From positions 382,429-446,428 of the forward strand of contig JANQNQ010000009.1 in assembly GCA_028279515.1 (NCBI GenBank): a DNA stretch of 64,000 nt, given 5' to 3'. The translations under genes and the position numbers were made by a program. Below the pieces are notes generated by a model that was given only the letters and a program-made list of their open reading frames with translations, had not been told where the DNA came from and made no database searches. Positions within the stretch are counted from its first letter, which is position 1. Each line of letters opens with the position of its first letter. Origin of the DNA: Flavobacteriaceae bacterium. Its GTDB lineage: Bacteria; Bacteroidota; Bacteroidia; Flavobacteriales; Flavobacteriaceae. Below are positions 35,552 through 43,241 of the stretch, one piece after another.

Positions 35552-36952
35552 ATGCCTAAATCTAAATCGAACATACACTTTGAAATTTCAGAGCGCAAAG
35601 TACTGTTGCGAATTTTTGACATCGTTAGTGTGTTGATAGGACTCTTCTTGGTATCTAATTTCTTTGAGTTCGATTATTTTATGATGACTGCCCAGAATTG
35701 GTATTGGATCATTGTATTGGTAGTCTATCTAACGGTGTTTGCCAATGTATTCGAGCTGTATAACTTACAAAAGTCTAGTAAGTTCGAGATCATTGCTAAG
35801 AACATAACCATCACCACGGCAGTTACTGTACTCTTTTACTTGTTGACACCTTTTTTCACCCCGTTCTTACCAGAAAACAGACTTCAGATCTTGTTTTTCT
35901 TCTTGGCTATATTGGTGCCATTACTGATCTGGCGTGGGTGTTATATATTCTTCATCTCCAGGCCACGTTTCTTTAAGAATATCCTATTGATCGGTGATCA
36001 ATACGAGATCTATATCATGGCCGAAGCCATTAAAGAAACAACCTCTACGTTTAATATCGTTGGGTACATCAACTCAAATGTAAACGAACAACAAGGCGAT
36101 TCGTTCTTAAATGATCTTGCAGAATTTGAAGGATATAACTTGGCTGACATCGTTAAGGCGAATGCAGTTTCAGAGATCATTGTAGCGAGTAATGAGTCTG
36201 AAGAAATGGCCAAGAACTTGTTCGAAGACCTTATACATTTGCTAGAACAAGGGATGCCTATACGGGAGTACACACAAGTCTACGAGGAATTGACCAGTAG
36301 AGTGCCCGTTCAATACATAGGGAAGGATTTTTATCGCTATTTCCCTTTTAGCCGAAGCAATCAAAATAAGCTCTATTTGTTCTTTCATCGACTCATGGAT
36401 ATCGTGCTGTCCCTATTGGGGCTGAGCGTGTCATTACTATTGCTTCCTATTATTTTGGTCGGAAACCTTTTGGGAAACAGAGGACCATTGGTATATACCC
36501 AGCAACGTGTTGGAAAGAACGGAAAACCGTTCAACATATTCAAGTTCAGGAGTATGGTGGTCGACGCCGAAAGGGACGGAGTGAAGTGGGCGGAAGAAAA
36601 AGACCCCCGAATCACCAAATTCGGAAGGTTTCTCAGAAAATCAAGATTCGATGAGATTCCGCAGTTCATCAACGTACTCAAAGGAGAAATGAGCATCATC
36701 GGACCGCGTCCAGAGCGTCCAGAATTTGTGCGAGAGTTGTCAAAAGAATTACCATTTTACGAAACGAGACATATCGTGAAACCTGGTGTTACTGGATGGG
36801 CTCAAGTGAATTCAGATTATGGGGCTTCTCAAGAAGACAGCTTACACAAACTACAATACGATCTTTACTACATCAAACACCGAAGTTTCTTCTTGGATGT
36901 CAGTATCATCGTAAAGACGCTTTCAACAGTGCTTTTTTACCGCGGAAGATAA
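35552..36952 (+). CDS. Exopolysaccharide biosynthesis polyprenyl glycosylphosphotransferase
   Basis: The 466-residue protein has four N-terminal membrane helices, a Rossmann-like middle domain (NILLIGDQYEIYIMAEAI), a further helix near residue 285 and a C-terminal bacterial sugar transferase domain. The latter shows QQRVGKNGKPFNIFKFRSM, SRFDEIPQFINVLKGEMS, IGPRPERPEF and KPGVTGWAQVN. Enzymes of this WcaJ/WbaP type start repeat-unit assembly by moving a sugar-1-phosphate to undecaprenyl phosphate. It is the last plus-strand gene of the glycan locus. It lies 8 bases after the ligase and 9 bases from a convergent gene, with no hairpin in between. Confidence 0.92.
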   Translation: MPKSKSNIHFEISERKVLLRIFDIVSVLIGLFLVSNFFEFDYFMMTAQNWYWIIVLVVYLTVFANVFELYNLQKSSKFEIIAKNITITTAVTVLFYLLTPFFTPFLPENRLQILFFFLAILVPLLIWRGCYIFFISRPRFFKNILLIGDQYEIYIMAEAIKETTSTFNIVGYINSNVNEQQGDSFLNDLAEFEGYNLADIVKANAVSEIIVASNESEEMAKNLFEDLIHLLEQGMPIREYTQVYEELTSRVPVQYIGKDFYRYFPFSRSNQNKLYLFFHRLMDIVLSLLGLSVSLLLLPIILVGNLLGNRGPLVYTQQRVGKNGKPFNIFKFRSMVVDAERDGVKWAEEKDPRITKFGRFLRKSRFDEIPQFINVLKGEMSIIGPRPERPEFVRELSKELPFYETRHIVKPGVTGWAQVNSDYGASQEDSLHKLQYDLYYIKHRSFFLDVSIIVKTLSTVLFYRGR

Positions 36953-36961
36953 TCTCTTCTA

Positions 36962-38134
36962 TCAATGCTTTATGAGCAGATGGGCATAACGCGTTCCTAA
37001 TGCTAAGGCAATGAGAATGATTGCTGGGTCAAAGATCTGCACACCAGCCACCCAAAAGACAGGAATCAATAATAAGCCGATAACAAGTGCCCAAAGGTAC
37101 TTTTTGACCCAAGGCTTCACAACGACCTTAGATATATAGAAGCTCACAATTAAGTTTGTTGGGACAGCCCAAAGAAGATTGAAATTTTTCGCGGTGGCGG
37201 TATGGTCTGTGGCAAACCATAGTAAAAAGATGAGCGTGCCAACAAGTCCCGTTATAATAAAAAGCGAAACATCAAGCCAACGAGATCGGGTTCCCTTTTT
37301 GAGGTCACGATAGGTAAAAAACAACACGAGAAGAAGGAGCACACCAAAAACCATCATTGGACTCGTCAAAAAGCTGAATTTTGACCCCTCTGTCTTCACT
37401 TCAGAATTTAACAGACGCTCACTTTTAACGATAGGAATAGTTTGTCTGTTGCGTTCGATCGTACTCGAATCGAGGGCATCATACACGTAATCTGGTAAGA
37501 ACATACGGTCTTTCAAACTAGTTTTACGGTCAATTACAGAACCCAAAGCCAGATCAATTCCAAACTTGTTCCAAGAGTTAGACGAAAGATAGTCGTGTAA
37601 GATCTCTCTAAAGGTAGGAGGGTTTCCATCGAAGTCTTCCCCCTTGATATTAACCCCATTCATGTTGGTCTTGATCACATCGTAGATGCGTGTCGCACAA
37701 TTGTCAAAGAAAAAATCGTAGGCGTATTCTCGATTTTCCGGCAAAGCATTGTTTTCTAAAAATGTGATCAACTGTTGCTTTTCTTCCAAAGTAAGATCAA
37801 GCACTTGTTCCTTGACCCATCGGTTCTCATATTGATAACTTGCAAGAAAACGGTCAAAATGCTGCCTAGAAAGCCTGTACGGAAGCTTTCCTCTGGAAAA
37901 TTTTACGTAAAAATTGGGTGTGTTAAAGTCAAAAGTCCCGTAGTTGTAGACGATATCTATATTTCTTTTTTTGTCGCGCACGCGGAAGGAATTATGCCCG
38001 AAAGTAGCATAGAGTTCCTCTCCAGGCCCACAAGTTAGCACGCTGATTTCGAAAGTGTCAGAAAGTGTTTTGGGCTGCGCTCCGATGCCGCAGCTACATA
38101 GCAACAATAAAAGAAAGAGAAGATGTTTATGCAT
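36962..38134 (-). CDS. DUF4105/Lnb-type protein (possible lipoprotein N-acyltransferase)
   Basis: The 390-residue protein begins with a signal or anchor sequence, followed by a periplasmic domain with YATFGHNSFRV and FFFDNCATRIYDVI. The His and Cys in these two motifs look like a catalytic pair. Four or five membrane helices form the last third. This layout is that of the Bacteroidota proteins once called DUF4105 and now linked with the lipoprotein N-acyltransferase Lnb; I recall this assignment and could not check it. It lies 3 bases downstream of the PorV2-like gene on the same strand, so both are probably co-transcribed. Confidence 0.72.
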   Translation of the reverse strand: MHKHLLFLLLLLCSCGIGAQPKTLSDTFEISVLTCGPGEELYATFGHNSFRVRDKKRNIDIVYNYGTFDFNTPNFYVKFSRGKLPYRLSRQHFDRFLASYQYENRWVKEQVLDLTLEEKQQLITFLENNALPENREYAYDFFFDNCATRIYDVIKTNMNGVNIKGEDFDGNPPTFREILHDYLSSNSWNKFGIDLALGSVIDRKTSLKDRMFLPDYVYDALDSSTIERNRQTIPIVKSERLLNSEVKTEGSKFSFLTSPMMVFGVLLLLVLFFTYRDLKKGTRSRWLDVSLFIITGLVGTLIFLLWFATDHTATAKNFNLLWAVPTNLIVSFYISKVVVKPWVKKYLWALVIGLLLIPVFWVAGVQIFDPAIILIALALGTRYAHLLIKH

Positions 38135-38137
38135 AGG

Positions 38138-39205
38138 TTATCTAAAAAGACTCCAGTCTATCTTGAGTGAAAATACATTCGAATAAATAGCGGCACTTTG
38201 ATCACCAATATCTGTCAATGCATAATCTACCTGAATGCCTTTATATCTAAAACCTACCCCTATATTGGGTTGAAAGCTCAATGATTCAGAGCCGTCTAGC
38301 TCTAGTGTATTCTGAAAGTTTCCGACACCAGCTCTAACAAAAACCATGTCAGTATAACCAAATTCAAATCCAACAGCCGGTGTAATGCTCACGAACGAAG
38401 TAGAGATCAAGTCGTTGGTTTCAGCAAATCGCATGTTGAGATCTAATTCGGCTTTTAATGTATAATCATAATGAAAAGTGAAACGTTTGGCGATTCCCAA
38501 TTGTGCCTTCGGAATGGTGATTTCAGTAGTTTCTGGAAGATCCTGCTCTGGGATCTGATCACTTACGTCTGCAAAGAGATCTTTATCAATTTTCCAAGCG
38601 TTGAATGTTGTAGTGATATCGCGAAGCATTAAACCGTATTCCCAATCGTTTCTCTTAAACTGTACGCCCAAATCAAATCCAAATCCCCAAGAAGATGCAA
38701 AATCTCCGATGACCCTTCTGATCACTTTCGCATTTACACCATAGCTAAACCCAGGAACCTTCAAGTTTCGGGCATATGAAAAGGTCACTCCATAATCAGC
38801 AGCAGAGAAAAGACTGATTCGATCAAAGTTTATATTTCCCTGTTCGTCGATCAACTGCGTGGTGTTTAAAATATCATCAACCCCAAAGCGAATCACAGAG
38901 ATGGCAAAGGCGCTTTCTTTATCGATGGGCATTGCAAACGCAGCATAGTCATATTGCGCAATATTGGCAAAGTAACTAGCGTGCATTAAAGAAAGTTGAT
39001 TGTCTTCAAGAGCGGTAAGTCCGGCCGGATTCCAATATCCCGCATTGACATCGTTTGACGTAGCGACCACGGCATTGCTCATACCAAAAGAAGCAGCATC
39101 AACACCGATATTCATAAATTCATTGGAATACTTACGAACCGTTTGACCTGAAACCACAACAGAAAACAGCAGTATAATGCTAAGTAGCGTATTTTTCAAC
39201 AGCAC
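38138..39205 (-). CDS. PorV/PorQ-family outer-membrane beta-barrel protein (PorV2-like)
   Basis: The 355-residue protein has a signal peptide (LLSIILLFSVVVSGQ) and the start of the mature protein EFMNIGVDAASFGMSNAVVA...GYWNPAGLTAL, the signature of PorV/PorQ proteins of the type IX secretion family. It ends with alternating strands typical of an outer-membrane barrel and a final aromatic residue. PorV shuttles type IX cargo to the attachment complex; this copy matches the group annotated as PorV2, whose role is less clear. It is upstream of the Lnb-like gene in a short minus-strand operon. The upstream 211 bases are shared with divergent pssA. Confidence 0.7.
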   Translation of the reverse strand: MLLKNTLLSIILLFSVVVSGQTVRKYSNEFMNIGVDAASFGMSNAVVATSNDVNAGYWNPAGLTALEDNQLSLMHASYFANIAQYDYAAFAMPIDKESAFAISVIRFGVDDILNTTQLIDEQGNINFDRISLFSAADYGVTFSYARNLKVPGFSYGVNAKVIRRVIGDFASSWGFGFDLGVQFKRNDWEYGLMLRDITTTFNAWKIDKDLFADVSDQIPEQDLPETTEITIPKAQLGIAKRFTFHYDYTLKAELDLNMRFAETNDLISTSFVSITPAVGFEFGYTDMVFVRAGVGNFQNTLELDGSESLSFQPNIGVGFRYKGIQVDYALTDIGDQSAAIYSNVFSLKIDWSLFR

Positions 39206-39416
39206 ATATTTTTTACAAATATCACATTATTTTTGGTCTTAATAAAATTTCATTCGATTTCGTCCGAAATGCCATTAAGAACCGCGCAAGACGCGAAGCA
39301 CGAAAAAGCAGTTCGCGTACATTTTCATGATATTAAACTGGCTTTTTTTAGAGATATTGTGTCGTCTTATGTGTCGACCAAATTTCTTTAGTACTTTTAA
39401 CAAAAATATCGAACCT

Positions 39417-40178
39417 ATGAAGAAACACATTCCTAACTTCATTACAATGTTAAACCTCTTTTCTGGCTGTGTGGCGGTGGTCATGGCGGTATGGGGAGAG
39501 CTAGAGCTTGCAGCACTGTTTGTCTTTATCGGGATCTTCTTTGACTTTTTTGATGGACTCGCGGCAAGAAAATTGGGCGTGCAAAGCGAGTTGGGAATTC
39601 AATTGGATTCGTTGGCAGATATGGTGACCAGCGGTTTGGTGCCTGGAATTGTCATGTTTCAATTACTTAGTATTACAAGCGGCTGGAGTTCAGGTGTTAA
39701 CCATACAGTGGGTTGGGAGTGGTCTCCCTCACATGACTTGTCTAACTATGTACCCTTTTTAGGTTTTCTGATTACATTGGCATCTGCGTATCGCTTGGCC
39801 AAGTTCAACATTGATGAAGACCAGGTAACTTCGTTTATTGGTTTGCCTACACCTGCCAATGCCTTATTGATCGTTTCGCTTCCGCTAATATTGTTCTATC
39901 AAGGAAATGATGCCTACAATGAGATCATCACCAATAAATGGTTCTTGATAGGGCTGACCTTGATCAGCTGCTATTTGCTTAATGCTAGGATTCCATTGTT
40001 CGCCTTAAAATTTAAAAACTTTGGATTTAAGGGGAATGAAACGCGCTATATCTTTTTACTCTTGTGCATAGTATTGCTGATCGTGCTAAAGTTTGCAGCA
40101 ATCCCTTTGATTATAGTGATGTATGTCGGAATGTCTGTGCTAAACAATATAGCTGAGAAGAGAAGAACGAACTCTTAA
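39417..40178 (+). CDS. pssA: CDP-diacylglycerol-serine O-phosphatidyltransferase
   Basis: The protein carries the CDP-alcohol phosphotransferase motif D-x2-DG-x2-AR-x8-G-x3-D-x3-D in [12 protein letters not shown] and following residues, and six or seven membrane helices. It makes phosphatidylserine, the precursor of phosphatidylethanolamine. I set the start at 39417 ([17 protein letters not shown]), the normal N-terminus; the open frame reaches back to 39327, but those residues are not family-like. A TACTTTTA element at 39392-39399, one base off the TAnnTTTG box, supports that start. Its end overlaps convergent lptB by 4 bases. Confidence 0.88.
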   Translation: MKKHIPNFITMLNLFSGCVAVVMAVWGELELAALFVFIGIFFDFFDGLAARKLGVQSELGIQLDSLADMVTSGLVPGIVMFQLLSITSGWSSGVNHTVGWEWSPSHDLSNYVPFLGFLITLASAYRLAKFNIDEDQVTSFIGLPTPANALLIVSLPLILFYQGNDAYNEIITNKWFLIGLTLISCYLLNARIPLFALKFKNFGFKGNETRYIFLLLCIVLLIVLKFAAIPLIIVMYVGMSVLNNIAEKRRTNS

Positions 40179-40915
40179 AAGTTGAGCTTCTTTTTACGCA
40201 GTTCAAAGTTTTGACCAAGATATACTTTTCGAACCATTTCATCAGCGGCCAATTCTTCAGGTTCTCCAGCTTTTAGAATGCTTCCTTCGAACATTAGGTA
40301 TGATCGTTCAGTAATGGCCAAAGTTTCCTGCACGTTGTGATCAGTGATCAGAATACCGATGTTCTTGTTTTTTAAATGCGCCACAATACGCTGAATATCT
40401 TCAACCGCCACGGGGTCAACCCCAGCAAAAGGCTCATCCAAAAGAACGAATTTTGGATCGGTAGCCAACGCACGGGCAATCTCTGTTCTTCTTCGTTCAC
40501 CTCCTGAAAGAAGATCTCCTCTATTTTTTCGGATGTGTCCAAGGCCAAATTCCTCGATCAAGGATTCCATCTTCATGAGCTGCTCTTTTTTAGACAGTTT
40601 GGTCAGCTGAAGCACACTCAAAATGTTGTCTTCGATACTCAGCTTCCTAAATACAGAGGCTTCTTGTGCCAAATAACCAATCCCGTTCTGGGCACGCTTG
40701 TACATCGGGAATTTTGTGATCTCTTGATCTTCCAAGAAGATCTTTCCACCATTAGGCTTAATGAGTCCAACGATCATATAGAACGAAGTGGTCTTACCAG
40801 CACCATTGGGCCCTAGCAATCCGACGATCTCACCTTGATTTACTTCAAGAGAGATTCCTTTTACCACTTTACGTCCTTTGTAGGACTTCATTATGTTTTC
40901 GGCGCGTAAGATCAT
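40175..40915 (-). CDS. lptB: LPS export ABC transporter ATP-binding protein
   Basis: The 246 residues show [10 protein letters not shown] (Walker A, about residues 35-43), [18 protein letters not shown] (Q-loop), [16 protein letters not shown] (signature) and [11 protein letters not shown] (Walker B). The [10 protein letters not shown]-loop is specific for LptB, which powers LPS transport with LptFGC. It overlaps pssA by 4 bases at its end. A CAAAAATA at 40934-40941 reads TATTTTTG on the minus strand and could be its promoter box. Bases 40916-41013 hold no gene. Confidence 0.93.
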   Translation of the reverse strand: MILRAENIMKSYKGRKVVKGISLEVNQGEIVGLLGPNGAGKTTSFYMIVGLIKPNGGKIFLEDQEITKFPMYKRAQNGIGYLAQEASVFRKLSIEDNILSVLQLTKLSKKEQLMKMESLIEEFGLGHIRKNRGDLLSGGERRRTEIARALATDPKFVLLDEPFAGVDPVAVEDIQRIVAHLKNKNIGILITDHNVQETLAITERSYLMFEGSILKAGEPEELAADEMVRKVYLGQNFELRKKKLNF

Positions 40916-41013
40916 ACGTTGTGATTAAAGCTTCAAAAATAGTTAAAATTAGAAGACTATGAATGCCTTGTTTATTGGTAGAGACAAGTTTAGTAGTAAT
41001 TTAACAGAAAGTA

Positions 41014-41358
41014 TCAAGACTCTTGTAGGGCGTCCCAGAATTCGTAAGCCTTTCTCAAATGCGGGATGACGATAGTTCCACCTACCAGAGTGGCAATTCC
41101 AAGGGCTTCTGTGACTTCTTCACTTTTCAACCCTTCTTTATAACACGTTTCCAAATGATATTTGATGCAGTCGTCACAACGCAAGACAGCTGATGCAACA
41201 AGACCCAATAACTCTTTGGTCTTAACATCCAAAGCACCTTCCATAAAGGCATTGGTGTCTAAGTTGAAGATACGTTTGATGATTTTGTTGTTATCCTCTA
41301 GGATGCGGTCGTTCATCTTAGAACGATACGCATTGAATTCATTTACGATATCAGACAT
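41014..41358 (-). CDS. Carboxymuconolactone decarboxylase / AhpD-like protein
   Basis: The 114-residue protein contains CDDCIKYHLETCYKEG, the CxxC...H pattern of AhpD-like alkylhydroperoxidases, followed by EEVTEALGIATLVGGTI. It probably works as a thiol peroxidase-like enzyme in the cytoplasm. I trimmed the start to 41358 (MSDIVNEFNAY); the frame extends upstream to 41517, but that part lies within tatC and has no family character. It overlaps the end of tatC by 8 bases, so the two should be co-translated. Confidence 0.82.
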   Translation of the reverse strand: MSDIVNEFNAYRSKMNDRILEDNNKIIKRIFNLDTNAFMEGALDVKTKELLGLVASAVLRCDDCIKYHLETCYKEGLKSEEVTEALGIATLVGGTIVIPHLRKAYEFWDALQES

Positions 41359-42190
41359 TTTGCTTCTGTAATTTTTTCTCTTGATTTTTAAGTACACGTT
41401 TCGAAATGAAGATACTGATCTCATACAGTACCAATACCGGAATAGCCACAATGACCTGACTTGCAATATCTGGAGGCGTGATGATGGCAGAAAGAACCAA
41501 CACCAAAACCAAAGCATGTTTACGGTAGGTCCTTAAGAATTGCGGCGTCACCAATCCAATTTTCGTCAGGAAATATATGATTATTGGAAGTTCGAAGATC
41601 AAACCAGACGCTAGAGTCGTTGATCTAATAATTCCGATGTATGAGTTTATGGTCGGTCTTGCAGTAATATCATTTCCAGGAATTAACTCATATCCTCCTA
41701 AAAAGTTCACCGAAAGCGGCGCTATGATATAATATCCAAACAGAACACCTGTAAAGAACAGCAAAGATCCAATCACGATGAAGCCACGTGAATGTTTGCG
41801 CTCATTGGCATGTAATCCAGGACTGATGAAACGCCAAATCTCAAATAGAACGTATGGAAAGGCAATGATAAAACCAAAAGTGATCGAAGTCCAGATGTGA
41901 ATCGAAAATTTCGCGGCCATGGTGGTCGTTTGAAGGTCAAACGGCATCTCGTTGACGCAAAAACTTTCCGCCATACCTAATCTCTTGGAGATGCTGCACA
42001 AGATCCGATAGGTAATAAAATCGGGGTCTTTTGGGCCATTGATAATTTTTCCGAAGATAATGTTCTTGGACAAAAATGCAATGGTGGCAGCGATCATGAC
42101 CCCCAACGTACTTCGAATGAGATGCCAACGTAGCTCTTCTAAATGATCCAAAAAGGACATTTCTCCTGTTTTCTTTTCCTTTTTCGCCAT
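41351..42190 (-). CDS. tatC: Twin-arginine translocase subunit TatC
   Basis: This 279-residue inner-membrane protein has six helices and opens with MSFLDHLEELRWHLIRS, the conserved TatC N-terminus that contacts twin-arginine signals. The FAFPYVLFEIWRFISPGL-like segment IIAFPYVLFEIWRFISPG and FGYYIIAPLSVNFL also match. The central loop is longer than in E. coli (about residues 55-85), as usual in Bacteroidota. The start overlaps the last base of kpsF and the end overlaps the AhpD-like gene by 8 bases. Confidence 0.93.
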   Translation of the reverse strand: MAKKEKKTGEMSFLDHLEELRWHLIRSTLGVMIAATIAFLSKNIIFGKIINGPKDPDFITYRILCSISKRLGMAESFCVNEMPFDLQTTTMAAKFSIHIWTSITFGFIIAFPYVLFEIWRFISPGLHANERKHSRGFIVIGSLLFFTGVLFGYYIIAPLSVNFLGGYELIPGNDITARPTINSYIGIIRSTTLASGLIFELPIIIYFLTKIGLVTPQFLRTYRKHALVLVLVLSAIITPPDIASQVIVAIPVLVLYEISIFISKRVLKNQEKKLQKQNV

Positions 42191-43155
42191 TAGATAATTC
42201 CTTCTTTGATCAAGTCATGTAAATGTACCACACCTGCATATTTTCCGTCTTCTTCAACGAGCAATTGACTTATGCCATTTTCTTCTAAGATATCAAGCGC
42301 GTCAACCGCCATTGCTTGGTTTTCAACCCGCTTAGGATTTGTTGACATGATGTCTTTTGCTTTGAGACTACTGATCTCATCATTGGTAGAGAGCATGCGT
42401 CTAATATCACCATCAGTGATAATTCCGATAATCTTCTCACCTTCAACCACGGCAGTGACCCCTAGCATCTTTTCAGAGATTTCAACAATCACTCTCTTTA
42501 CGCTAGTGTCGGCAGAAACCATGGGTTTTTGATTTATCGCGGTTAAGTCGCTTACTCTCAAGTATAGTTTTTTACCCAAAGCGCCGCCTGGGTGATATTT
42601 TGCAAAATCTTTGCTACTAAATCCTCTCAATTCTAACAAACATACGGCCAAAGCATCTCCGATGACCAATTGCGCAGTGGTACTGGTTGTTGGCGCTAGA
42701 TTATTGGGGCAAGCCTCTTTTTCAACATAGGTGTTTAAGATATAATCCGCCTGTTGGCCTAAGAAAGAGTCTTTATTTCCTGTGATGGCCACCAATCTGT
42801 TCTTTCCGTTTTTGATCAACGGAACCAATACTTTGATCTCGGGAGTATTACCACTTTTTGAGATACAGATCACAACATCATTTTCTTGGATTGTTCCCAG
42901 GTCCCCATGAATGGCATCGGCTGCATGCATAAAGATTGCTGGGGTTCCCGTAGAGTTCAGTGTGGCTACGATCTTCGTGGCGATGATGGCACTTTTTCCA
43001 ATTCCCGTAATAACCACACGACCCTTTGACTCGTATATGAGTTGGGTAGCATCGGTAAAGTCTTTACTAAGAAGAGAGGTCAGATTTGAGATCGCTTTGC
43101 TTTCAGCCTCAATTGTTTGTTTTGCGACCGCAATGATCCTATCGTGATTGTTCAA
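42190..43155 (-). CDS. kpsF: KpsF/GutQ-family D-arabinose 5-phosphate isomerase
   Basis: The 321 residues form a SIS domain (about 1-200: GRVVITGIGKSAIIATKI, HGDLGTIQENDVVICISKSGNTPE, PTTSTTAQLVIGDALAV) followed by two CBS domains (IIGIITDGDIRRML and the last 60 residues). The enzyme interconverts ribulose 5-phosphate and arabinose 5-phosphate, the first step to Kdo. It is first in a kpsF-tatC-AhpD-like operon, with recQ divergent 86 bases away. In this chromosomal context it is the housekeeping copy (KdsD role). Confidence 0.9.
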   Translation of the reverse strand: MNNHDRIIAVAKQTIEAESKAISNLTSLLSKDFTDATQLIYESKGRVVITGIGKSAIIATKIVATLNSTGTPAIFMHAADAIHGDLGTIQENDVVICISKSGNTPEIKVLVPLIKNGKNRLVAITGNKDSFLGQQADYILNTYVEKEACPNNLAPTTSTTAQLVIGDALAVCLLELRGFSSKDFAKYHPGGALGKKLYLRVSDLTAINQKPMVSADTSVKRVIVEISEKMLGVTAVVEGEKIIGIITDGDIRRMLSTNDEISSLKAKDIMSTNPKRVENQAMAVDALDILEENGISQLLVEEDGKYAGVVHLHDLIKEGII

Positions 43156-43174
43156 AATTTAGTAGTTTTTTGGG

Positions 43175-43205
43175 TTTGTTAAAAAATAAGAAAGTCTTAT
43201 CTTTA
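43175..43205 (+). promoter_or_regulatory. Putative recQ promoter (TTTG-N19-TATCTTTA)
   Basis: TTTG at 43175-43178 and TATCTTTA at 43198-43205 are 19 bases apart, the usual spacing of the Bacteroidota -33/-7 promoter; the last base of the -7 box differs from TAnnTTTG. The recQ start codon follows 36 bases later. Confidence 0.5.
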
Positions 43206-43241
43206 GTAATGCAAATGTATGTAAAATAGTAAAACGATAGA

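Noticed and set aside
39270-39330. Inverted repeat CGCGAA ... TTCGCG between the PorV2-like gene and pssA
   Set aside because: The arms are only six bases with a 14-base loop and no T-run, so chance is a sufficient explanation.
39327-39416. Upstream extension of pssA
   Set aside because: The residues before MKKHIPN are not family-like, and a -7-like box at 39392-39399 lies inside the extension.
41359-41517. Upstream extension of the AhpD-like gene
   Set aside because: It lies within tatC in another frame and does not fit the family start.
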